This document shows, in pieces, positions 1-5,750 of a stretch of 6,744 bases of DNA; the stretch's first letter is position 1, and every line of letters starts with the position of its first letter. The position numbers and the translations under genes are program-made. The notes beneath the pieces are model-generated. The model did not search any database and had not been told where the DNA came from. It was given only the letters and a program-made list of their open reading frames with translations. The stretch lies in assembly GCA_937895775.1 (NCBI GenBank), contig CALBLD010000033.1:1-6744 (forward strand), written 5' to 3'. This DNA is from an uncultured Clostridia bacterium. Its GTDB lineage: Bacteria > Bacillota > Clostridia > Oscillospirales > CAG-272.

Positions 1-70
1 TGAAGATCTCCTTGCCGCGGTACATTTTGCTCATTTCTTTTTTCTGAAATTCGGTTGCCTTCTTTGACAT
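1..70 (-). CDS. N-terminus of unidentified protein (partial, runs off left edge)
   Basis: This is the first 23 codons of a leftward gene that continues beyond base 1. It starts MSKKATEFQKKEMSKMYRGK and is lysine-rich, with no signal peptide or membrane segment in the visible part. The start is supported by an AAGGAG ribosome binding site at 84-79, 8 nt before the ATG at 70. That site overlaps the TGA stop of the upstream hydrolase (86-84). With only 13 nt between the genes, this looks like the third gene of the hydrolase operon, probably translationally coupled. I do not recognise the family from so short a piece and assign no function. Confidence 0.7.
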   Translation of the reverse strand, partial: MSKKATEFQKKEMSKMYRGKEIF

Positions 71-83
71 TTCTGTTTCTCCT

Positions 84-881
84 TCAGCTTATTTCGTTCC
101 GGATTGTCGGCTCATGTGTCATAAATTCGTTGATTTGTCGGTAAAATTCCTGCGGATGGAGCATCACAAGTTCTGCGTGATCCATCTTCGGAATGACGCA
201 CATCTGTATATTCGGAAAATAATTCTTTATAAAACCGATATTCCCGTGCCGCGCCTTCCGCTCTTCTTCGCCGTACCAATAGGTTATGTGACAGCCGGTT
301 TCAGCCGGCTCCGGCGGTAGCGCATAGTTGTTCGCCGACCAAAAGATATTGCGGACTGTGCGTTTTGAATAGGTTTTCAGATACGTCGCCAGCGCATCGT
401 ATTCCTTCACCGGGTCGCGCCCCGGCAGCGTCCAACGCTCCGGCGGATAGGCAATCTCAAGGATTTTGCGGCTTTTCGCAATCAGCCTGAAGCCCAAAAA
501 GTCACGCAGACATGCAAGCCGACGCAAAATCAGCGGCATCTGATACGGCGTAATGCCCGCATCAATGACGGCACGCCCGACCGGGATTTTTCCCAAAGCA
601 AGAAAGCGTGTCAGACACGCACCGCCCAGAGAACAGCCGTAAGCCGCATCGAGACGGCTGATGCCGTGCGTTTTCAGCCAATCCGTTATCCCGTCTGCCG
701 TTGCTTCAACCGAGATAAAGTCTTCTCCCGTTTCGCCGTGACCGTCATAGACGATCTGTATTACATGGTAATCCTGCGAAAGCAGACCGACTGAGTCGGC
801 AAACGCCCACTCCGGTTCTGCCGTACACGGCAGGAAGAGCAGAGTCTTTTCGTGCTCTTTCCCGTATTCCGAAACTTTCAT
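84..881 (-). CDS. alpha/beta hydrolase (265 aa)
   Basis: A probably cytoplasmic serine hydrolase of the alpha/beta-hydrolase fold; no signal peptide or membrane helix is visible. The nucleophile elbow is GCSLGG around residues 82-87, with Ser84 as the likely nucleophile. An early strand ends in YDGHGET (45-51), as in many proline-iminopeptidase/esterase-like members. The likely catalytic His is His235 (KMDHAEL), and an acidic patch GEEE (204-207) may supply the acid. A lid-like helical segment rich in Arg and Leu lies at about 115-175. Length is normal for the family. The ATG at 881 has a GGAGG site (892-888) 6 nt upstream. It lies 34 nt after the esterase gene and 13 nt before the next gene, so it is the middle cistron of an operon. 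Substrate cannot be told from sequence: it could be an esterase, a thioesterase or a small-molecule hydrolase. Confidence 0.85.
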   Translation of the reverse strand: MKVSEYGKEHEKTLLFLPCTAEPEWAFADSVGLLSQDYHVIQIVYDGHGETGEDFISVEATADGITDWLKTHGISRLDAAYGCSLGGACLTRFLALGKIPVGRAVIDAGITPYQMPLILRRLACLRDFLGFRLIAKSRKILEIAYPPERWTLPGRDPVKEYDALATYLKTYSKRTVRNIFWSANNYALPPEPAETGCHITYWYGEEERKARHGNIGFIKNYFPNIQMCVIPKMDHAELVMLHPQEFYRQINEFMTHEPTIRNEIS

Positions 882-915
882 ACATAACCTCCGTGCAGTT
901 CTGACTGATGCGATC

Positions 916-1821
916 TTATTTCTTAAGAATATCGGTTATCTTGGCAAAGTCCTCCCGTGACTCTTTGAAGCAGGGCAGCATACAGTAGCAGTGTACCATC
1001 TTCGGACGGGCAAAAACAGTATACGGAACGTCCGCACGCTTGCAGGCATCCTCAAAGTCGGGCAGCGCACCGTAAAGGACTTCGTCAGCCGAATAGAAGA
1101 AGTGAATATCATTCACACCGGAAAAATCGCCGCGCGAGCCTGAGATCATGTAGTCCGGAACATTTTCCTGCCCGTGACGCATGAATTTCTCAACCGTAAC
1201 CATAAACGCATAGTCGATGGCAACATCCTTGTCATTCAGTGCCTGCATCCGTGCTTTTTCGGCGTCGTTCCACGGTACTTCGTCGGGAGAGACCGCAACG
1301 ATATGTCTCGGCGGCGGAAGCGGACTTTCCTGCGCATTGTTGTGCGCCGCAATGCCGAGTGCGAGCGCTCCGCCGGAGGAAAAGCCGCAGGTGCTGACAT
1401 TTCCGCCGCCGTAAAGCGCGATCATTCTGCGATAACATTCGTAGACCATATCATATGTATCGGTAATACAGTGCTCCGTACAGAGCGGATAAAACGGGAA
1501 CCACACATCACAGCCGGTGTCCCGCATCAGTTTGCGCATAACCGGCAGATCACCCTTGTCGGGACCGATGACCATACCGCCGCCGAAAAAGTAAAGTATC
1601 GCGCGCTCGGACGGCTGCTCGTTTCCGCGGACAATAAGACAGGGAAAACCGTTCACCTCGATCGTTTCGTAGTATGCTTTGTGATCGGTCGGTGTGAAAA
1701 CACCGCGGTTACGGTTCTGCTTTTCGATGACCTTTCTGATCTCTTCCTCCGGCAGACCGAAGGCTTTTTTTGCACCCGAGAGCTTATATACTCCGCGGAG
1801 CAGTGCCGCAAAAATGCTCAT
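916..1821 (-). CDS. alpha/beta hydrolase fold-3 (HSL-like) esterase/lipase
   Basis: A 301-aa probable carboxylesterase of the hormone-sensitive-lipase-like group. I place the start at the ATG at 1821, not at an upstream in-frame TTG at 1887. A strong AAAGGAGAGG site (1836-1827) lies 5 nt before this ATG, whereas the TTG sits in the U tract of a terminator hairpin. Numbered from this start, the oxyanion-hole motif appears as FGGG (79-82), where the family usually has HGGG. The nucleophile elbow is GFSSGG with Ser148. A likely acid is Asp246 (SADEVLYG) and a likely base is His277 (KMVHCY). The C-terminal stretch resembles the cap-side end of acetyl-hydrolases. There is no signal peptide. It is the first gene of the leftward operon and sits behind a leader that may be attenuated. 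The natural substrate is unknown. The fold is secure, the exact activity is not. Confidence 0.85.
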   Translation of the reverse strand: MSIFAALLRGVYKLSGAKKAFGLPEEEIRKVIEKQNRNRGVFTPTDHKAYYETIEVNGFPCLIVRGNEQPSERAILYFFGGGMVIGPDKGDLPVMRKLMRDTGCDVWFPFYPLCTEHCITDTYDMVYECYRRMIALYGGGNVSTCGFSSGGALALGIAAHNNAQESPLPPPRHIVAVSPDEVPWNDAEKARMQALNDKDVAIDYAFMVTVEKFMRHGQENVPDYMISGSRGDFSGVNDIHFFYSADEVLYGALPDFEDACKRADVPYTVFARPKMVHCYCMLPCFKESREDFAKITDILKK

Positions 1822-1826
1822 TTTTT

Positions 1827-1836
1827 CCTCTCCTTT
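1827..1836 (-). promoter_or_regulatory. ribosome binding site that fixes the esterase start
   Basis: On the minus strand this reads AAAGGAGAGG, followed by five bases and ATG. It supports 1821 as the true start and makes the 22-codon upstream extension (from a TTG at 1887) unlikely. Confidence 0.8.
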
Positions 1837-1856
1837 GCGCTTGAATATCCGGCTTG

Positions 1857-1873
1857 GGTTAACATCGGTTAAC
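1857..1873 (-). repeat. tandem GGTTAAC repeat, 10-bp period, in esterase leader
   Basis: On the plus strand GGTTAAC occurs at 1857-1863 and again at 1867-1873, exactly 10 bp apart (about one helical turn). The inner GTTAAC is self-complementary, so the two copies can also pair as a 6-4-6 hairpin in RNA. It lies between the leader terminator and the esterase ribosome binding site, where an operator or an RBS-proximal RNA element could act. The function is inferred only from position. Confidence 0.3.
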
Positions 1874-1885
1874 TGTAATGCTTTC

Positions 1886-1905
1886 AAAAAGCCGCAAGGC
1901 GGCTT
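1886..1905 (-). terminator. intrinsic terminator-like hairpin in leader (attenuator or sRNA terminator)
   Basis: On the minus strand the arms AAGCCGC (1905-1899) and GCGGCTT (1895-1889) flank a 3-nt loop, and the stem runs into a T tract at 1890-1886. The opposite strand has no T run after the hairpin, so it is oriented for leftward transcription. It lies downstream of the strong promoter at 2031-2003 but upstream of the esterase start at 1821. It would therefore stop transcription before the operon unless bypassed. Confidence 0.7.
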
Positions 1906-1996
1906 CGTCTGATTGAAAAATGTTTTTCTGCCCGTCTCGGTAATCGGGGGGAAAATCGGGACTACGGGTCAGGCAAATGACAATAATCACTTATCA
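1886..1996 (-). ncRNA. candidate small RNA or attenuated 5' leader (about 110 nt)
   Basis: The span from the predicted transcription start (about 1996) to the terminator T tract makes a transcript of about 110 nt with no plausible ORF. A bulged stem is formed by CTGACCCGT (1972-1964) with ACGGGCAG (1935-1928). It closes a 28-nt loop that is very C-rich and mostly unable to self-pair. The loop carries CCCGATT twice, 12 nt apart (1960-1954 and 1948-1942), plus a run of six C. Exposed C-rich loops in Gram-positive sRNAs typically target Shine-Dalgarno sequences. I match it to no riboswitch class I know. It could be a stand-alone sRNA or a regulated leader of the hydrolase operon; sequence alone does not decide. 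Confidence 0.4.
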
Positions 1997-2002
1997 AGTC
2001 GC

Positions 2003-2031
2003 ATTATAGCATAAAATCGGTTGTTTTTCAA
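2003..2031 (-). promoter_or_regulatory. sigma-A promoter of the leftward hydrolase operon/sRNA
   Basis: On the minus strand, -35 TTGAAA (2031-2026), a 17-bp spacer and a perfect -10 TATAAT (2008-2003). Transcription would start near 1996, leaving about 175 nt before the esterase ATG. Confidence 0.8.
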
Positions 2032-2153
2032 TAGCAAAATGAAAAAATCGTTTGAAAGCTTACAGTTTTTTGTCGGATGCAGATCAGAGTTACCCTCGGT
2101 TTACCCGATAATGCGGAAGTCCCGAAGACCGAACATGTTATTACTGTCTCTGC

Positions 2154-2182
2154 TTGACATTGACGGTATAATGTGATATGAT
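2154..2182 (+). promoter_or_regulatory. near-consensus extended -10 promoter of the WYL gene pair
   Basis: -35 TTGACA (2154-2159), a 17-bp spacer, and -10 TATGAT (2177-2182) preceded by TG at 2174-2175 (extended -10). Start of transcription is expected near 2189, giving a leader of about 33 nt. A second TTGAC (2160-2164) and a TATAAT (2167-2172) also occur inside the spacer, but their spacing to other boxes does not fit a promoter. Confidence 0.85.
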
Positions 2183-2211
2183 CTGATCGGATGCAAAAAA
2201 CGGACGGGGAC

Positions 2212-2218
2212 AGGAGGT
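2212..2218 (+). promoter_or_regulatory. ribosome binding site of first WYL gene
   Basis: AGGAGGT lies just ahead of the ATG at 2223, with 5 nt between AGGAGG and the start codon. This is a full-strength Shine-Dalgarno site and fixes the start. Confidence 0.85.
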
Positions 2219-2222
2219 CGTT

Positions 2223-3467
2223 ATGGCATACAGCGAGCTGATAAAGAATTTCAACCGCACGCGCGATTATATGCGGGAATTCTATGTCTACGGTTTCAGA
2301 AGCCGGGAGGAATACACCGGCAAAAGTGTGCGCTCGTATGATGATGAACGACGTCGGCTGGATAGCTGGCTCGGGGAATATATGAGGTTCAGGCAGAATC
2401 TTGACGGAAAGAAGGTATTCCTTTCGATTGACAGCCGACTTGCCCGTCACAATCCTTTGTACAGGGCATGGAAGTCAAAAAGCTTTACCGACGGCGACAT
2501 TACGCTTCATTTTATCCTTTTTGATATTCTTTGGTCGCCCGATATTGCCTTGTCTCTGAATGATATCATGTATCGCATGGATGAGTATCTTCGGACATTT
2601 TGCAAGCCGAAGGTGTTTGATGTATCAACGGTACGCAAAAAACTCAATGAGTACATATCGGAGGGCATAATCGTTTCGGAAAAGCACGGCAAGACGATAC
2701 TGTACCGCCGCGCAAAGGACGGGGATCATTGCAGTACCGATATTCTTGACTTTTTCTCGGAGGTATCGCCCTGCGGTGTTATCGGCTCGTATCTGCTTGA
2801 CAGGAAAGCCGTGCATGAAGATTATTTCGCCTTCAAACATCACTATATCACCGGAACAATGGACAGCGGGATCGTTTGCGCTTTGCTGACCGCAATCCGT
2901 GAAAAGCAATCGGTCGGTCTCACTACGATCAATCGCCGCAACGGCAAAAGTTCGGAAAACCGTGTAATCCCGCTGCGGATCATGGTCAGCGTACAGAACG
3001 GAAGGCAGTATCTGATGGCTTATGCACCGCATTTCAGAAGAATCACGCCGTTCCGGACCGACAATATTTTGTCTGTCAGGCCCGGTGAGCCTTGCGAAAG
3101 GTTTGACAGGCTGCGTGCCGAACTTGACGGGATGACGCCCCACATGTGGGGCGTCAGCACGCAAAGTATCTCCGGCGACAGGATGGAGCATGTGGAATTT
3201 ACGGTCAGATACGGTCCCGGTGAGGGACACATCCACAGGCGCCTCGAACGTGAAAAGCGTTGCGGAACGGTAGAAAAAACGAGTGCCTGCACGAGCCGCT
3301 TTTCGGCGGATGTTTATGACGCAAGCGAACTGATTCCGTGGATCAGAACATTTATCAGCAGGATCACCGATATCAGCTTTTCAAACGAAACGCTTGAGTC
3401 ACGGTTTTACGGCGACCTTCGGGAGATGTATGCTCTCTACGGGTTGGAGGGTGGTGATGCCGAATGA
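2223..3467 (+). CDS. WYL-domain transcriptional regulator with winged helix (414 aa)
   Basis: Likely a ligand-responsive DNA-binding regulator. The first ~95 residues are a charged region containing YGFRSREE, SYDDERRR and SFTDGDITLHF, which I cannot assign to a named domain. Residues ~95-163 look like a winged helix: helices around FDILWSPDIALSLNDIM and FDVSTVRKKLNEYISEG, then the basic wing KHGKTILYRR. The WYL core is at about 225-290 and includes VIPLRIMVSVQNGRQYLMAY and the Arg-rich strand ending RTDNI. A WCX-like C-terminal part lies at about 320-400. It is longer than a typical ~310-320 aa WYL regulator because of the N-terminal extension. The stop overlaps the next start by 4 nt. With rtcB and rlaP downstream, it is a candidate sensor of RNA damage (inference). 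The gene also carries a perfect 24-bp palindrome at codons ~304-312. Confidence 0.85.
   Translation: MAYSELIKNFNRTRDYMREFYVYGFRSREEYTGKSVRSYDDERRRLDSWLGEYMRFRQNLDGKKVFLSIDSRLARHNPLYRAWKSKSFTDGDITLHFILFDILWSPDIALSLNDIMYRMDEYLRTFCKPKVFDVSTVRKKLNEYISEGIIVSEKHGKTILYRRAKDGDHCSTDILDFFSEVSPCGVIGSYLLDRKAVHEDYFAFKHHYITGTMDSGIVCALLTAIREKQSVGLTTINRRNGKSSENRVIPLRIMVSVQNGRQYLMAYAPHFRRITPFRTDNILSVRPGEPCERFDRLRAELDGMTPHMWGVSTQSISGDRMEHVEFTVRYGPGEGHIHRRLEREKRCGTVEKTSACTSRFSADVYDASELIPWIRTFISRITDISFSNETLESRFYGDLREMYALYGLEGGDAE
3133..3156. repeat. perfect 24-bp palindrome inside the WYL gene
   Basis: The left half reads TGACGCCCCACA and the right half is its exact reverse complement, centred between 3144 and 3145, with no mismatch. 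Transcribed, it could form a hairpin of about 10 bp with a CAUG loop. It encodes roughly residues 304-312 (MTPHMWGVS). No T tract follows on either strand, so it is not an intrinsic terminator. It could be an intragenic operator, an RNA structure or chance. Confidence 0.9.
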
Positions 3468-4375
3468 TATTCAGCGAACTTTACGGTACATATTACAATA
3501 CCGTGGCGCGGATTCTTGATGCGGCAATCGATCATCCTCTTCAAAAAGGGGAACTTTGTTCGATTGTCGAAAAATATGCCTTCGGAGAAAGTGTTCTCGG
3601 TATTGAACCGGCTTTTTCGGAGGAGCGTTGGCAGCTTATCCTTCCGGACGGATCGACTGCTTTGAAACATTCGCCGACCATGCCGCTCACACTGCTTGAA
3701 AAGCGATGGCTTAAGGCAATATGGCAGGATCCGAGGATCAGACTCTTTACCGACGAACAGACCTGTTTCCCGGAGGTCGAGCCGCTTTTTGACCCCGATG
3801 ATATTCTCGTTTTTGACAAGTACGCCGACGGCGACCCGTATACCGACGAAAACTATGTCGCAAACTTCCGTCTTGTGACCGATGCGATACGGAATCGGTA
3901 TCCGCTGAGTATCGATGCGATGAACCGGAAGGGAAGCGTGACACATATGGTTCTTATGCCCGAGTATCTGGAATACTCCGAAAAGGACGACAAGTTCAGA
4001 CTGATCGGTTCGGGGCGCAGATGCGGCGGGACTGTCAACCTCGGAAGAATCACAAGCGTCAGACCGTACGGAAAGCCGTTTGAAATCGCCCCCGCAGCCG
4101 GATCACGGTCAGAGTGCAGAACGGTTACTTTTGAACTTGCAGACTACCGCAACGCATTGGAACGGGTGCTGATGCATTTCGCGCATTTTGAAAAACAGGC
4201 GGAAAAACTGGACGGAAAGCACTATCGGATTACCGTTACATATGACAGGGATGACGAGACAGAGATGGTTATAAGGATTCTGTCGTTCGGACCAATGGTT
4301 AAGGTGATCGCCCCGACCGACTTCGTAAATCTCATAAAGGAAAGACTTATAAGCCAAAAAAGTTGCGGACATTAG
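3464..4375 (+). CDS. second WYL-domain protein, no recognisable HTH (303 aa)
   Basis: A partner WYL protein. The N-terminal ~125 residues (SELYGTYYNTVARILDAAID, then EERWQLILPDG and LTLLEKRWLKAI) form a helical region in which I see no convincing DNA-binding motif. The WYL-like core covers about 130-200: MPEYLEYSEKDDKFRLIGSG, then GRITSVRPYG. A WCX-like C-terminus with an ITVTYDRDDETEMVIRILS strand pair and a final helix lies at about 254-297. The start ATG overlaps the stop of the first WYL gene (ATGA, 3464-3467), and a GGAGGGTGG site (3446-3454) precedes it, so the two are tightly coupled. Coupling plus the missing HTH suggests a heteromeric sensor with the first protein (inference; PafB-PafC is a known WYL pair). 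Its 3' end is overlapped by a transcription terminator. Confidence 0.8.
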   Translation: MIFSELYGTYYNTVARILDAAIDHPLQKGELCSIVEKYAFGESVLGIEPAFSEERWQLILPDGSTALKHSPTMPLTLLEKRWLKAIWQDPRIRLFTDEQTCFPEVEPLFDPDDILVFDKYADGDPYTDENYVANFRLVTDAIRNRYPLSIDAMNRKGSVTHMVLMPEYLEYSEKDDKFRLIGSGRRCGGTVNLGRITSVRPYGKPFEIAPAAGSRSECRTVTFELADYRNALERVLMHFAHFEKQAEKLDGKHYRITVTYDRDDETEMVIRILSFGPMVKVIAPTDFVNLIKERLISQKSCGH

Positions 4376-4394
4376 ACTGTTCGCAACTTTTTTT
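4356..4394 (+). terminator. intrinsic terminator overlapping the stop codon of the second WYL gene
   Basis: The arms AAAAAAGTTGCG (4356-4367) and CGCAACTTTTTT (4382-4393) are fully complementary, with a 14-nt loop and seven T from 4388 to 4394. The TAG stop (4373-4375) lies in the loop. Because of the A and T runs it could work in both directions, but only rightward transcription reaches it here. It separates the regulator transcript from rtcB. Confidence 0.85.
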
Positions 4395-4396
4395 CC

Positions 4397-4425
4397 GTGA
4401 TAACCGACGTCAAAGACGCTATAAT
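4397..4425 (+). promoter_or_regulatory. rtcB-rlaP promoter with possible operator in the spacer
   Basis: A perfect -10 TATAAT (4420-4425) is preceded at 17 bp by a weak -35 GTGATA (4397-4402), 4 of 6 matches to TTGACA. The spacer holds GACGTC (4406-4411) and a small inverted repeat CGTC-AAA-GACG (4408-4418). A poor -35 with a perfect -10 suits a promoter that needs an activator. There is no sigma54-type GG/GC element, so control differs from the RtcR system of Proteobacteria. The expected leader is about 47 nt. Confidence 0.6.
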
Positions 4426-4478
4426 GGCATTGCAAACAAAAAAGACCCATAAAAAGCATTTTTGAAAGGAGAACGGAT

Positions 4479-5750
4479 ATGTTTGAAATACAGGGTAAGG
4501 TAAGTACTGCGATATGCTATGCGAAGGTTGTCGAAAGCGGTGCGATCGAACAGATACGCAGAATGTGTGACTGTGAGCTGACAAAGGACTGCCGTGTGCG
4601 CATAATGCCCGATGTTCACGAAGGAAAAGGCTGCACGATCGGAACCACGATGACGGTTGTTGATAAGGTCTGTCCGAACATTGTGGGTGTGGATATCGGC
4701 TGCGGTATGTATACCGTAAGGCTTGCCGAAATAGCCCCCGACTTTGTGCGGATCGATGAGGCGGCGCATTATATCCCCTCCGGTATGAATACATGGGAGG
4801 TGCGGATTGAAAGATTCGATCTGACAGAACTTAAGTGCTTCCGATCACTGCGCAATTCCAAAAGACTTGAGCGTTCGCTCGGCACGCTCGGCGGCGGAAA
4901 TCACTTTATCGAGATCGACAGGGCGTCGGACGGCACATATTATCTGGTCATCCATTCCGGGAGCAGAAATCTCGGGAAGCAGGTTGCCGAAATATATCAG
5001 AGCCTTGCGGCCGATCTTCATGCGGGAAAGGGAGATTATTATGAAAGAAGAGACGAGATTATCCGCACATATAAGGCGGAGGGCAGACGCGGAGAAATAC
5101 AGCAGACCCTGAAAGAACTTGAGAAAGAGTATAAGTCAAAAATGCCCGATGTTCCCGAAGACCTGTGCTGGCTTTACGGAACATTTCTCGGAGACTATCT
5201 CCACGATGTGGAAATCTGCCAGCAGTTCGCACGAAGAAACAGAGAAAAGATGGCGGAGATTCTTCTGGAACGGACGGGCATGACGGGTACCGAAGCATTT
5301 CACACAATTCATAATTATATCGACACCGGGGAAATGATTCTCCGCAAGGGCGCGATTGCCGCTCACGCGGGTGAAAAGGTTCTGATCCCGATCAATATGC
5401 GTGACGGCTCGGTTCTTGCCGTGGGAAAAGGAAATCCCGAATGGAATTATTCGGCTCCGCACGGCGCGGGGCGGATTATGTCGAGAAACAAGGCAAGGGA
5501 ATCGATCGGTCTTGAAGAATATAAAGCGGCAATGGACGGAATATACACCACGTCGGTGAACGAGCAGACGATCGATGAGGCTCCTATGGCATACAAATCA
5601 ATTGACGATATCATTGATGTCATACGCGAGTCGGTTGATATTGTGGACATCATGAAACCAGTGTACAATTTCAAGGCTGCCGACGATGAGCATCCGTGGA
5701 GGAAAAAGAAGGTGATTTCGGATGAAGGAACTGATTGTACAAAAGCTTAA
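4479..5750 (+). CDS. rtcB: RtcB, GTP/Mn-dependent RNA-splicing ligase
   Basis: Seals RNA 2',3'-cyclic-phosphate or 3'-phosphate ends to 5'-OH ends, through a GMP-histidine intermediate. At 423 aa it is close to E. coli RtcB (408 aa). All expected active-site residues are visible: Asp72 and Cys75 in VDIGCGM, His142 in GGGNHF, His159 in HSGSRNLG, His278 in HNYID, and the guanylated His328 in SAPHGAGR. The His142-His159 spacing of 17 equals that between His168 and His185 of E. coli RtcB. An insert-like charged helix (about 185-225) lies between the two halves. The ATG has AAGGAG (4466-4471) 7 nt upstream. The C-terminal ~15 residues after HPWRKKK overlap the next gene by 29 nt. Within the window there is no RtcA cyclase, archease or PrfH. 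The likely job is repair of tRNA or rRNA cleaved by stress or toxin endonucleases (inference). Confidence 0.95.
   Translation: MFEIQGKVSTAICYAKVVESGAIEQIRRMCDCELTKDCRVRIMPDVHEGKGCTIGTTMTVVDKVCPNIVGVDIGCGMYTVRLAEIAPDFVRIDEAAHYIPSGMNTWEVRIERFDLTELKCFRSLRNSKRLERSLGTLGGGNHFIEIDRASDGTYYLVIHSGSRNLGKQVAEIYQSLAADLHAGKGDYYERRDEIIRTYKAEGRRGEIQQTLKELEKEYKSKMPDVPEDLCWLYGTFLGDYLHDVEICQQFARRNREKMAEILLERTGMTGTEAFHTIHNYIDTGEMILRKGAIAAHAGEKVLIPINMRDGSVLAVGKGNPEWNYSAPHGAGRIMSRNKARESIGLEEYKAAMDGIYTTSVNEQTIDEAPMAYKSIDDIIDVIRESVDIVDIMKPVYNFKAADDEHPWRKKKVISDEGTDCTKA

Larger units (their letters stand above)
1888..2222. other. 335-bp divergent intergenic region
   Basis: This region separates the leftward hydrolase operon from the rightward WYL/RNA-repair block. 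It holds the leftward leader and its terminator, the leftward promoter (2031-2003) and the rightward promoter (2154-2182). The 120 bp between the two promoters has no ORF I would believe. It contains an 8-bp palindrome AACATGTT (2132-2139) just ahead of the rightward -35. A 9-bp direct repeat TCGGATGCA occurs at 2073-2081 and 2187-2195. Confidence 0.75.

Noticed and set aside
1174..1872. 232-codon plus-strand reading frame
   Set aside because: It lies antisense to the esterase gene, whose catalytic motifs and ribosome binding site are clear. The translation is Arg/His/Cys-rich with no family resemblance.
1822..1887. 22-codon N-terminal extension of the esterase from a TTG start
   Set aside because: The TTG lies in the terminator T tract, and a much better ribosome binding site serves the ATG at 1821.
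2160..2172. second TTGAC and TATAAT inside the WYL promoter as an alternative promoter
   Set aside because: The spacings to any partner box are far from 17 bp, while TTGACA-17-TG-TATGAT fits well.
2028..2450. 140-codon minus-strand frame crossing the rightward promoter and WYL start
   Set aside because: It overlaps the promoter, ribosome binding site and first 76 codons of the WYL gene on the other strand, and its translation resembles no family.
3133..3156. palindrome as an intrinsic terminator or CRISPR/mobile-element end
   Set aside because: There is no T tract on either side, no second copy in the window, no target-site duplication, and it stays in frame within a conserved gene.
2625..3236. 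203-codon minus-strand frame
   Set aside because: It is the antisense shadow of the WYL gene, and its translation resembles no protein family.
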